Shown in pieces: positions 1 through 11,288 of a stretch of DNA of 64,000 bases (the stretch's first letter is position 1; the number at the start of each line of letters is the position of its first letter). The position numbers and the translations under genes are program-made. Source of the DNA: Margaritifera margaritifera (lineage: Eukaryota; Mollusca; Bivalvia; Unionida; Margaritiferidae); contig JAQPZY010001423.1 in the NCBI GenBank assembly GCA_029931535.1, forward strand, positions 638,501 through 702,500, given 5' to 3'. Below the pieces are notes generated by a model. That model was not told the origin of the DNA and did not search any database. It saw only the letters and a list, made by a program, of their open reading frames with translations.

Positions 1-2
1 AC

Positions 3-380
3 AGAGTTATAATCGAAAAAACCGCGTTCTGCCGCATCACAGTACTCAGTCAGAAAAACAAAGAGTCGCTGGACCTGCGGACAGAAGGCATCGTATCTGT
101 GGTTCTTGGCGAACGTGGAAGTGAAGAAGGCCATGTTGTTTACAGTTCTAGTGATATTAAGGAAACTGACATCTTTGAAATCATCGCCGTTTCGAAAGTA
201 AAACGCGACGACTGGTTAGAGATGCGTGTCCGTATTGGAGCTCATATCTCCCCAGCGCACTCCGCCATACGATGCTGCCTTTTAATAACGGAAAAAATGC
301 TATGCCAGAGCGGCCTACTTTTTCCGTCTGCTTTTTTTAGCACATTTGAAAGTCAATACGAAAGCACCCGGTGCATAACT
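3..380 (+). CDS. Open frame entering from the left edge, unidentified
   Basis: A reading frame is open from base 3 to a TAG after base 380, about 126 codons, in a stretch of higher GC than the flanks. The inferred peptide is mixed in composition, with a segment VSVVLGERGSEEG followed by KVKRDDWLEMRVR, and lacks low complexity. I recognise no family. It could be the last exon of a gene to the left, with a splice acceptor before the window, or a chance open frame. No polyadenylation signal was seen close after the stop. Function unknown. Confidence 0.25.
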
Positions 381-383
381 TAG

Positions 384-2589
<2,206 letters not shown>

Positions 2590-3954
2590 AACAGCGGTTA
2601 GACTAAATGGTAAGTACATACTAAATTTTGCAAACATCTGAGAATTTGTATAAAAGTTAGTGGAAATTATGGTTATAATTAATACATTTTTGCAAATATT
2701 TGAGAATTTTTGTAAAGATTTAGTGGAGTTTATGTTATGATTAAGAAATTTTGGATATAATTCATTCATTATTGTAGAAGTTTGCTAATATTTGAAAAAT
2801 TTTGTACAGATTTTGTGGAAATTATATTATTATTGGGACATTATGGTTGTGATTGATTGATTTTTTCAAATTTATAATGTTGTGCGAAGATTTAAGTAAT
2901 TATGGAAATATAAGGAACATTTTTGTTAAAATCCATCAATATGAATCTTATATTCTCGTTCTGTACTAATAAAAAATAAATGTATGTTATAATCGGTTTG
3001 CATAACAAATGTATGCTATATTCTTCTTCTGTACAAATGGCCTCACATGCATGAAATGTATGGCCTTGCATACTAAATGTATGTTCATATATTCTCTTTC
3101 TAAACTAATAAATTAATTTTTATATTGTATTCGATTTCTATGTTAATTCTGCAAATAAACTAATAAATGTTGATATTATTCATACATTTCTGTAAATACT
3201 AAATAAATTTTGTTAATTTTTTTATTTTATATAAATATTACATAATTTTGAACATCATATTATTCTTATATATTAATTCGCTTCCTAAACTAATAAATTG
3301 TGACATTATTAATAAATTTTCTGTAAATAATAAATAAATGTATTTTGGTAATTTTTGCAAAATTTTGTAAATTAACTGTAAATAATAAATTAATTTTAAC
3401 ATTATATCATCCTTCTATACTATTTATTCTCCTATGCTAATAAGTTTCAGCCTTTTGGGGGGAATTTTTCAAACTTTTTGTAAAGATGTGAAGAAATTAT
3501 GTAATATTTGAGAATTTGTTTAAATTTCTTTGCAAAGCTCTCAAGAAATTATGTAATAATTTAGAAATTTTAGTTATAATTCATCAATTTTTGGCATTTA
3601 AAAAAAAAAATTTCGGTAAATAATGAATTAATTTTAAACATCATATTCTTCTTTTATACTAATTCTCCTCATAAACTAATACATTAAAACATTAATAATA
3701 AATTTTATCCTAATAAACAAATATATTTTGGCATTAATAATATGTTTTTTTTAAATTATAAATTAATTTTGGTCATGTTTGTAAATGTTTGTAAATTGTT
3801 GTAAATTTTCTGTACACAATACATTATTTTTAACGTTATATTCTTCCTCTATACTAATTCTCCTCCTAAACAAATAAATTTTGACATCATTAATAAATGT
3901 TTGGGGAGAGTGCCCTCACATACTTAAAATGTATGTTCATATATTCACACGTTG
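2590..3954. repeat. AT-rich degenerate tandem sequence
   Basis: Very AT-rich sequence built from drifting variants of phrases such as TTTGAGAATTTTTGTAAA, GTGGAAATTATG and AATAAATTTTGACATTA. Spacing between related phrases is irregular, about 60-95 bp. No coding frame survives. It grades into the better-ordered 58-bp repeat to the right and is probably an older part of the same array. Confidence 0.55.
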
Positions 3955-4440
3955 CATACTAAAAGTATGTTTGTAAATTGTCCTTCAAAATAATAATAAA
4001 TTTTACAAAATTAACATACTAAATTTATATTATTAAATTGTCCTTCAATAATAATAGATTTTACAAAATTAACATACTAAATGTATGTTATTAAATTGTC
4101 CTTCAATAATCATAAATTTTAAAAAATTAACATACTCAGGGGCTCCGTACTAAATGTATGTTATTAAATTGTCCTTCTATAATTAATAAATTTTAAAAAA
4201 TTAACATGCTAAATGTATGTTATTAAATTTTCCTTCTATAATAATAAATTTTACAAAATTAATATACTAAATGTATGTTATTAAATTGTCATTCTATAAT
4301 AATAAATTGTACAAAATTAACATACTAAATGTATGTAGTTGCATAATAAATGTATGTTATTAAATTGTCATTCTATTATAATAAATTTTACAAAATTAAC
4401 ATACTAAATGTATGTAGTTGCATAATAAATGTATGTTCAT
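3955..4440. repeat. Minisatellite, ~58-bp unit, about 7 copies
   Basis: Each unit contains CATACTAAATGTATGTTATT, then AAATTGTCCTTC, then a run like ATAATAAATTTTACAAAATT. Copies begin near 3955, 4013, 4072, 4131, 4205, 4264 and 4320. One copy carries an extra CAGGGGCTCCG near 4137. The unit includes the near-palindrome CATAC...GTATG. No coding potential. Confidence 0.8.
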
Positions 4441-4644
4441 ATATTCTTCTTCCATATTTATACATTTTGCATTAAAATGTATGTTGATATTCTTCTTACA
4501 TACTAAATGTATGTTACTATATTTGCCTTTTTTACTAATAATAAATTCCCTCCACGCTATTTTTGTCCCAGACCAATGGGAGTTTTCCCCAATATGGTAT
4601 ATGTTTGTAATATAAGCTATCAGTATTCGTGGTGCCTTTTTTGA

Positions 4645-6112
4645 GTATGGAGTAGGTTTGATACAAGGTGAAGTGTTATCACCGATACTATTTTCGTTAT
4701 TTATTGAAGATCTGGAAACATCATTACAGTCTACGGGAGATATCTGTATAGAGTTAGATTAGTTGTCTTTTTTTTTTTTTGACACTGTTTGCTGACGTTT
4801 TAGTTTTATTTTCAGGAAATATTGAGGGTTTACAAGCTCATGGATAATTTGCACGACTACTGTAATAAATGGAGTCTAAAATTAATCTTGATAAAACTAA
4901 AGTTATGGTCTTTAGAAAAGGTGGTCCATTAAGACAAGACGAAGTATGGAATATAGCCGGGAGTAATATTGAGGTGGTTGAAACTTTTTATTACCTTTGT
5001 CTTGTTTTCTCAAACATTGGAAAATTCTCTAAAGCTCAACAAACATTGGCTGAAAAAGCACTCAAGGAAATGCATATGCTTATTAGTAATTTGAAAAAAT
5101 GTTAATTAAATTATAATGAATGGTTGAAACTTTTTTATATTTATGTTGTTCCAGTTCTGAATTACGCATCAGAGGTATGGGGTTTTCACCAGGCTGACAG
5201 AGGTATGGGGTTTTCATCAGGCTGACAGAGGTATGGGGTTTACACCAGGCTGACAGAGATATGGGGTTTCACCAGGCTGACAGTGATATGGGGTTTTCAC
5301 CAGGCTGACAGAGGTATGGGGTTTTCACCAGGCTGACCCCATTGAACGTGTACACCGAAGATTTTTAAAATAGTTTTTGTTAAATGTAAAAATATCTACT
5401 TCTAACGTCGGTGTATACGGCGAACTTAGAAGAATCTCACTTAAATATTTAAGGTTGGTTAAGTTAGTTAAATATCGGTTTAGAATTAAAAATTCTGCAA
5501 ATATTATGCTGAGTACTGCATATAGGCAGTTATATATTGAATAAAATAACAGTATCAACTGGGTTACAGCCCTAAAAGATACTTTAAGCAGATTTGGTTT
5601 TGGTGAAGTGTGGATGTTTTCTTGATTCTGTAAATTGCTCCAAGCTTCTTCCGATTTTTAAACAAAGAGTTACAGATACTTTTCTACCAGACTGGAATAA
5701 TAAATTATAAAATTCTGACAAACTGTCTTTATATAAACATATCAAAACTGACTTCGGCCTCGAAGTTGATTTCAAATTCTTGTGTAACAATAAACATCGA
5801 TAAGCTTTGACAAAACACAGAGTGTCTTCCCATAATCTGAGAATTGAAACTGGAAGATATGGAAGCAATAGAATGGACATAAATGAAAGATATTGTATGC
5901 TACGTGACAACCATGATATTGACGACGAATATCCTTTTTTCTTAGTATGTTTATGCTCACTTGCGTGAAAACTTAATCCAAAAGTACTTCTGGAATAAAC
6001 CATCCATGCACAAGTACATTGAACTATTAACTTCTAGTAATAAGAAAATAATATGTTCGCTAGCTAAATTTGTTTATGAAACGTTAAAAATAAGAGATAG
6101 ATTATTATTTTT
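4645..6112 (+). pseudogene. Decayed LINE (non-LTR) reverse transcriptase
   Basis: Translated pieces in shifting + frames follow a non-LTR reverse transcriptase in order. At 4653-4760 there is a GLIQGEVLSPILF motif, the RT block with Q-G before LSP. At ~4787-4815 there is LFADVLVLFSG at the position of the catalytic A/Y-x-D-D box, with one Asp replaced. At 4869-5105 there is an open piece with NKWSLKINLDKTKVMVF, the block after the active site. At 5160-5545 there is the post-RT region ending near IERVHRRFLK. At 5810-6110 there is a Cys/His-containing tail (ERYCMLRD, then DIDDEYPFFLVC), typical of 3' ends of many invertebrate LINEs. Frameshifts, stops and an internal tandem duplication show it is dead. 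The 5' half (endonuclease) is missing, as expected for 5' truncation. Clade not assigned. Confidence 0.8.
5171..5337. repeat. ~29-bp tandem duplication inside the LINE relic
   Basis: Six copies of a unit containing AGGTATGGGGTTTTCACC plus AGGCTGACAG. Unit length varies by a base or two and is not a multiple of three, so the reading frame is scrambled. The single original copy would lie in the WGFH part of the post-RT region. Confidence 0.85.
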
Positions 6113-6203
6113 ACAGGTACATTATTATAAAAATATATGTATATTTGTCCATCCTCTCCTTTCTAGCTCTTGACGATTACCTTCTTGAGTTAATGGTTAA
6201 CGT

Positions 6204-6312
<109 letters not shown>

Positions 6313-6827
6313 CATTTGAAATCCAAGCAATATTCGTAATATGTAATCTATAAGCAGGTATATGCTTATGATAATAAACTACTGAATTGGAATTGTAGTA
6401 TTATTTTGTTTTTCTTCTTGGACTAGTATAAAGAAGAAAATAAAAAGTGTATCATGGCTGTTTACACCGCTCATTTTTGCTAACTTTCTATAATCTTGTG
6501 AATTTTTTTTACCTAATAAATAAGGCTGTGCGGGTTTTGTTTTTTTTTTTTTTTTTTTGTGGTGGACGTGCAATTTTGTTCACAAGGTAGGTCTTTGGAA
6601 ATTTACAAAACAAACAACTTAGGCAAGTCTTTTATATGCATATGCAAAGCAGAGTTCAAATTTTCTATATTTTCTATCTAGGCAATTGGTTTAAACATAT
6701 TTTATTGTCAAAACATGATACAATGGGATTGGGCAAAAGTTCTAACAACTTAAATTAACCCTCTCCGTACATGATACAAGTATTACAACATATATCAACA
6801 TGACAACAGTGACTAATAATGAAGAAT

Positions 6828-6832
<5 letters not shown>
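6313..6832. other. Intergenic, nothing recognised
   Basis: Contains a T-rich run (6539-6559) and no supported gene. Confidence 0.5.
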
Positions 6833-6926
<94 letters not shown>

Positions 6927-6936
6927 GAGAGAGAGA
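6833..6936. repeat. (GA)n microsatellite
   Basis: About 45 GA units with one AAGGG interruption near 6923. Polypurine/polypyrimidine tracts like this can form triplex DNA. The ORFs on both strands (ER or LS repeats) are artefacts. Confidence 0.95.
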
Positions 6937-7315
6937 ATGGTGGCACAATGATAGCAATCGTGATTTAGATAAGTTATTGAAATAGTCCAGTATCAGTTAT
7001 ATATTTGCACACATGTTGTATAATTCTATATTAATCATTTGCATCGCCCTTTCCCCAAAGCAGTAAATCTAAGCTAACAGTTGGATATGACACTGAGAGT
7101 AATTTCCTCATGTAGGCGATCAAATTTGAATGGGAAGGAAATACATTACTATTTCACTGAAAAGGAAAAATATTTTGAGGATGAATAATCTTTGGTTTTA
7201 TCGACTTTTCGATAATTTTTTTAATATAGATTTTTGCATTATAGATTGTTTCAGTAGTCATTGTTTTGTATCGTCCAAGAAAACTCCAACTAAACATAAA
7301 ACGACCAATTTCATT
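6937..7315. other. Intergenic, nothing recognised
   Basis: Short opposing ORFs at 7130-7318 (+) and 7154-7405 (-) overlap each other. Neither shows a known domain. Confidence 0.4.
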
Positions 7316-7647
7316 TAGTAATAGAATATATAGTTCACAATTCTTTATTCCGTTATGAATACATAGTTCACAATTCTTTATTCCGTAATAGAATAAATAG
7401 TTCACAATTCTTTATTCCGTAATGAATACATAGTTCACAATTCTTTTTTCCGTCAGAGAATAAATAGTTCACAATTCTTTATTCCGTAATAGAATAAATA
7501 GTTCACAATTCTTTATTCCGTAATAGAATAAATAGTTCACAATTCTTTATTCCGTAATGAATACATAGTTCACAATTCTTTATTCCGTAATAGAATAAAC
7601 AGTTCACAATTCTTTATTTAGTAATATAATAATAGTTCACAATTCTT
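7316..7647. repeat. Minisatellite, ~34-bp unit, 10 copies
   Basis: Ten occurrences of TAGTTCACAATTCTTTATTC spaced 33-37 bp, separated by variants of CGTAATAGAATAAA or CGTAATGAATACA. The two spacer types recur in a mixed order, suggesting repeated unequal exchange of a two-unit block. The last copy (7633-7647) diverges into flank. Confidence 0.9.
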
Positions 7648-7761
7648 GAAATGGTTTACAGTCTCTGTTCAAATTAAATGGTTTCAAAATTCTTTTCTTC
7701 TGTAGTATAAACAAAAAAGGTCTTAATGCTTTCAGTGTACACATTTTGAGACATTTTTTAT

Positions 7762-8657
7762 TCAAATTTGGATACCTTTTAAGATGGTATCACGGAAGAT
7801 TTTACCCACTTTAATAAAAATTAAAGAGTCATCTGGTCTTAGAATAATACCTTTCTGAGTTGGATGTAACACGGTATGATTGGGAGGATGCCAATAACGA
7901 TGAATATCTAAAACATTGTAACCAACTTTGATGGTATCTTCGAACAATTCTGTAAACATAACATCTTTTCCATTATTGACTTTATTGATCAGATAGAGTA
8001 CATTTTTCTTCAAATTTCATTAATTTAAGAAATCCAGTTAAATAAATTCTTAAATAAACCTCATTTTCTTGAAAATTAAAAATCACAAAATCTAATCCTA
8101 CATGAAGAACAATTAGTCTTGTACCAACATTATAGCTAACAGAATGAATTAGAAGAAATAGGTTTTCATCTTGAACAATTTGATTTTCCGTTTCTTTATA
8201 ATGTTCTCCACTTAACTGAGGACATTGATCTTTAACTCCTGATAGTTCCTGTACTGTTAAAGTTGTTGCTCATGTACTACTGGAACAACGTTTTTTACTA
8301 AATCCATAAGTTCTTCTCGTACTCTCTGACGATTGTAGTAAGCTTGACGTACATCTCGTACTCTCTGAAGATTGTAGTAAGCTTGACGTACATCTCTTAC
8401 TCTCTGACGATTGTAGTAAGCTTGACGTACATCTCGTACTCTCTGACGATTATAGTTAGCTTCACGTACATCTCTTTTTGCTACCTCATCAGCGTTTTAA
8501 TCAGGTTCGCTAAAATTATTTTCTTTCCTTTTTCTGATAGTACAAACTATGGCGGTCTTTAAAAGTTTCCTGGCATGTATAAAAAGATCGCTGTTTGGAT
8601 TTTGTTTCTTCAACAAAACAGCACAATTAAACAATACAGTTAGGAATATTTACTCAT
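7762..8657 (-). pseudogene. Broken minus-strand gene with 13-aa coding repeat
   Basis: On the minus strand an ATG near 8657 starts MSKYS. The frame then continues, with shifts and stops, through LLKKQNPNSDLFIHARKLLK, a basic stretch, four tandem 13-residue repeats (consensus RQRVRDVRQAYYN) ending in REELMDLVKNVV, a middle region (about 8262-8000) and a C-terminal open piece at 8013-7762. Lesions seen: a stop just before the repeats (about 8500), a frame change after the repeats (about 8262), and another near 8000. The C-terminal piece has DIHRYWHPPN followed by PTQKGIILRPDD. This resembles the DIR..., KGI.L layout of PC4/Sub1-type ssDNA-binding domains, but the expected Trp after the acidic pair is replaced by Ser. 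Family is uncertain, and viral or transposon origin is possible. Confidence 0.45.
8313..8478 (-). repeat. 39-bp coding tandem repeat (4 units)
   Basis: Four units with a strict 39-bp period; + strand landmarks CTCTCTGACGATTGTAG start at 8322 and 8361 and onward. The period is a multiple of three and the minus-strand product keeps the same 13-residue repeat in every unit, so the array expanded under coding constraint, unlike the other minisatellites here. Confidence 0.8.
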
Positions 8658-8665
8658 AATTCTCT

Positions 8666-8796
8666 CAGTGGAGGCGCGAGGGTCGGGCGCCGTCTGGAGC
8701 TTTTTTCAGGGTTTAGATGGGGGGGGGGGGATTGAAGGTTGGCAACTGACATAAAAACTGTTCCCTGTGGCAATGTAAACCGTCGCGCCGCCTCTG
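8666..8796. mobile_element. 131-bp hAT-type MITE with 8-bp TSD
   Basis: The termini are inverted: left CAGTGGAGGCGCGA (8666-8679), right the complement of CAGAGGCGGCGCGA (8783-8796), 12 of 14 matching. The flanks carry a perfect 8-bp duplication AATTCTCT (8658-8665 and 8797-8804). An 8-bp TSD with a CAG-start TIR is diagnostic of hAT elements. There is no ORF inside, and it contains a run of 12 G (8719-8730). It interrupts the decayed minus-strand coding sequence just upstream of MSKYS. Confidence 0.88.
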
Positions 8797-8809
8797 AATT
8801 CTCTTATAG

Positions 8810-9060
8810 AATGTTTTTTCCTTGGAGTAATACGTAAATCTTTTAAAACAATTTGATACAATTTGTTTTTGCATTTTTAATAAATCGAACGTAACAAATA
8901 ATGCAACTTTTAATAAATTATGTACATATTCTCGAACAGGTTTTTCAATTTGATTTTCAAACCGAAAGTAATCATTTCAGATTTGGGAATTTTGTAACGC
9001 AATTCTGTAATATAAGCTTGAACATGCTCTTTGTAAATCTTTTCACGTAATTTAAAAGGT
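8810..9060 (-). pseudogene. Decayed minus-strand coding sequence, upstream part
   Basis: Minus-strand frames read SLPFKLREKIYKEHVQAY, then after a frame change near 8935 YVHNLLKVALFVTFDLLKMQ, up to the hAT MITE. Amino acid composition and frame length look genuinely coding, but there are at least two shifts. It may be a separate gene from the one beginning at MSKYS or its 5' extension. No family recognised. Confidence 0.35.
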
Positions 9061-9291
9061 AAAGATTGAATATTATGATCTAAAATTAAAGATTTAATAT
9101 AATTGTTATGGGTAAAGAGTTAATATTATAACATAAAGTATCCTTAATTTGGTTTATATTTTCTGAAGGATTCTTTTGCTTTGTAGAGCTGTTTAAAAAA
9201 AAATCCAATGGCAAATACTTGACAATGGCAATGGGAACTTCACCGTGCCACATAATCTAAACAACAACAACAACAACTTTTTTGTGTCATT

Positions 9292-9293
<2 letters not shown>

Positions 9294-9335
<42 letters not shown>
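9294..9335. repeat. (GT)n microsatellite
   Basis: About 21 uninterrupted GT units. Confidence 0.95.
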
Positions 9336-9336
<1 letters not shown>

Positions 9337-9609
9337 ACCTACAGGCCACTAGCTATACTAAATTAGCAGGCATATGAGGTGACCCCTTCCCCTTTGTCAG
9401 AATGTTAAAGCTTTTTATATCTGTTTGTATCCCCCCCCCCCCGATCTGCATTGTGGGTAATATTTAGAAAAAAAACAAAGAAAAAACAAAACAGGCTTTC
9501 AAGCAGTGGGGCTGCTCTTTTGTTTTTGATGAGGATGTAATTGGTTAGACTCCCGTTGCCAGGTCTCCATTCGTTCCGTCCCCATACCTAAGTTGTATTT
9601 CAAAACAGG

Positions 9610-9611
<2 letters not shown>

Positions 9612-9703
<92 letters not shown>
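9612..9703. repeat. (AT)n microsatellite
   Basis: About 46 AT units. The ORF across it on the minus strand (YI repeats) is an artefact. Confidence 0.95.
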
Positions 9704-9705
<2 letters not shown>

Positions 9706-10344
9706 CCCCTCCTCAGGCATTGCACCTTTTGGCTAGTTTCCTCGCGCATTGTGAAAGTTTTAGTGATCGTTTGCAATGGATCGATTTATTTGGTCCTTTT
9801 CAAGTATGCAAAATGTGAGCAATATTTGTTGTAAAAAAAAAATGTGCACTTATCCCTTTAATATCTGTATATGTCAGGACTGTCATTTCCGTATATCAAA
9901 TGTATTATGATTTGTTTATTTATCAGTCTCATATATAAGAGCAAAAGACAAAATAGTATTTAAAAAAAGGAAAAAAATAGTTTGATGTACTGAGTGTATG
10001 TCTTACATGCATATTTTTATTCACAATTTTTAGTATATGTATATATGCCCCCCCCCCCCTTCGTTTGTTTGGTCGTGTAACCATTTTGTTGTGCCCTTGT
10101 TTTCTGAGACTCCTATATGAGTCTGTCTATCTCGCGTGACACCTTGATAGCATAACCTCTAATCATCTTCACCCCTTACTTAAGGGACATAACCCCTGTC
10201 TTTTGTATGTTACATCGAGTTGTGTTACCATTTTTATTATCTTAGTATTATATTAGTTATTGTCAGCTTTATATGTTTCTTGTTATAGAGTTAGATTTTT
10301 TAAAATCTGTTGTAGTCCCATCTATCCCACTTCTGACATTATTT

Positions 10345-10929
10345 TCAGAATTCTTGGACAGATGTGACTACTTTGTGAGGGGACTTGGTCATCTCTTTTT
10401 GTGAGTGGACATTTTTTAGCATGGATTGATGGACGTGCTGAATTTTGTCCAAGTTTTTGGAAGAAGTTAATTCTGCAGGTGTACTAAACTCAATCTGCGT
10501 AGGAAACTTCAAACTGTCATGCGTAATGGATAGGCTCAAATAATCGTAATCTTGAGCTTGGCATTGTCGTTTAAATTCCTCTAACATTGACTTCAATCAA
10601 TCCGTAATGAATACAGCTGCTTTCTCTGCTAGAACTTGAGACTTGAACTCTTTAAATTTGACTGTGTAAGTGTAAGCCGTCGTTAAAATTTTTATGAATG
10701 TCACTTGTGGGTAGATCGAGTGTAACAATAATCTTCAGGACCTACTAAACGACTTTCTTTCTTGGCTATCTAGGTCATATAGTAAAAATTGTGTTGGCTC
10801 AGGATCACTCTTGTCGTCGTCAAAATTGCTAGTAACTTGTGCCAACACTTCTTGGGGAGTACTGGGTGACACAGAACGTCGTCGTCGCTTGGCGTCTGGT
10901 TTCTCCTTGGAAATGTGTGCTCGTTTCAT
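10345..10929 (-). pseudogene. Small divergent ORF with basic NLS-like N terminus, broken
   Basis: The minus-strand ATG at 10929 starts MKRAHISKEKPDAKRRRRS, a bipartite-looking nuclear localisation sequence. An acidic part follows (NFDDDKSDPEP), then FLLYDLDSQERK, where the frame ends at 10735. Other frames continue the protein: KFKEFKSQVLAEKAAVFITD, a stop near 10600, then MLEEFKRQCQAQDYDYLSLS to a stop at 10345. I infer one gene of roughly 190 codons broken by two frame changes and one stop. It starts ~55 bp from a TATA box shared with the + strand ORF at 11032. Family not recognised. A compact gene with a very short leader resembles viral or viral-derived genes, but this is inference. Confidence 0.4.
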
Positions 10930-11031
10930 GACAGTAGATGATTACAATCTTGATTTGACTACGTGTACATTTATCTCCCTATATATAGAGCACCTCTCGG
11001 CTAAGAGGAAACACTCAATTAGTTTCAATAT
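10930..11031. promoter_or_regulatory. Candidate bidirectional promoter with symmetric TATA box
   Basis: The self-complementary CTATATATAG (10979-10988) sits between two divergent ATGs, 10929 on the minus strand and 11032 on the plus strand. It is about 50 bp from the minus-strand ATG and 44 bp from the plus-strand one, so one TATA box could serve both directions, with leaders of 20-25 nt if transcription starts ~30 bp away. A further short hairpin lies beside it (CCTCTCGGCTAAGAGG, 10993-11008). Confidence 0.4.
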
Positions 11032-11082
11032 ATGAAGATGGAAGAGTCACAACAGATCACACTTCTCGTCCGAGATTTAGTG
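11032..11082 (+). pseudogene. N-terminal piece of ORF split by hAT insertion
   Basis: ATG at 11032 begins MKMEESQQITLLVRDLV and then meets the hAT element at 11083. Ignoring the element and one TSD copy, the same frame resumes at 14773 with RAIRKYQYTVCML before a stop, so the transposon landed inside an open frame. More open sequence follows at 14824-15012. Family not recognised. Confidence 0.4.
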
Positions 11083-11096
11083 CAGAGGCGTAGCTA
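11083..11096. repeat. hAT terminal inverted repeat, left
   Basis: CAGAGGCGTAGCTA, directly preceded by TSD ATTTAGTG. It matches its partner at 14751-14764 without mismatch. Confidence 0.95.
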
Positions 11097-11288
11097 TGAT
11101 ATTTTGCGCCCGGGGACGAACTATAAAATTGGCGCCCCAGCCCCCTCCCCGTTTAATCACATTTTTCTATTACATTGAATAAGGAAAACAATTTAAATTT
11201 TAATAAAACATTGTATTTAAAGAAGCAAATTTATAGAAATTATAGTACATGACCCGCTCAGTCATTGTCGTAGACTGGTTTACATAGT

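Larger units (their letters stand above)
9176..10340. other. Intergenic with microsatellites
   Basis: Apart from (GT)n at 9294-9335, a run of 12 C at 9431-9442, (TA)n at 9612-9703 and a C run near 10049, nothing is recognised. Confidence 0.5.

Noticed and set aside
6742..6985. Ser/Leu-rich and Glu/Arg-rich proteins
   Set aside because: These are both strands of a (GA)n microsatellite.
7316..7647. CRISPR-like array
   Set aside because: The units are contiguous minisatellite copies without unique spacers, and the genome is eukaryotic.
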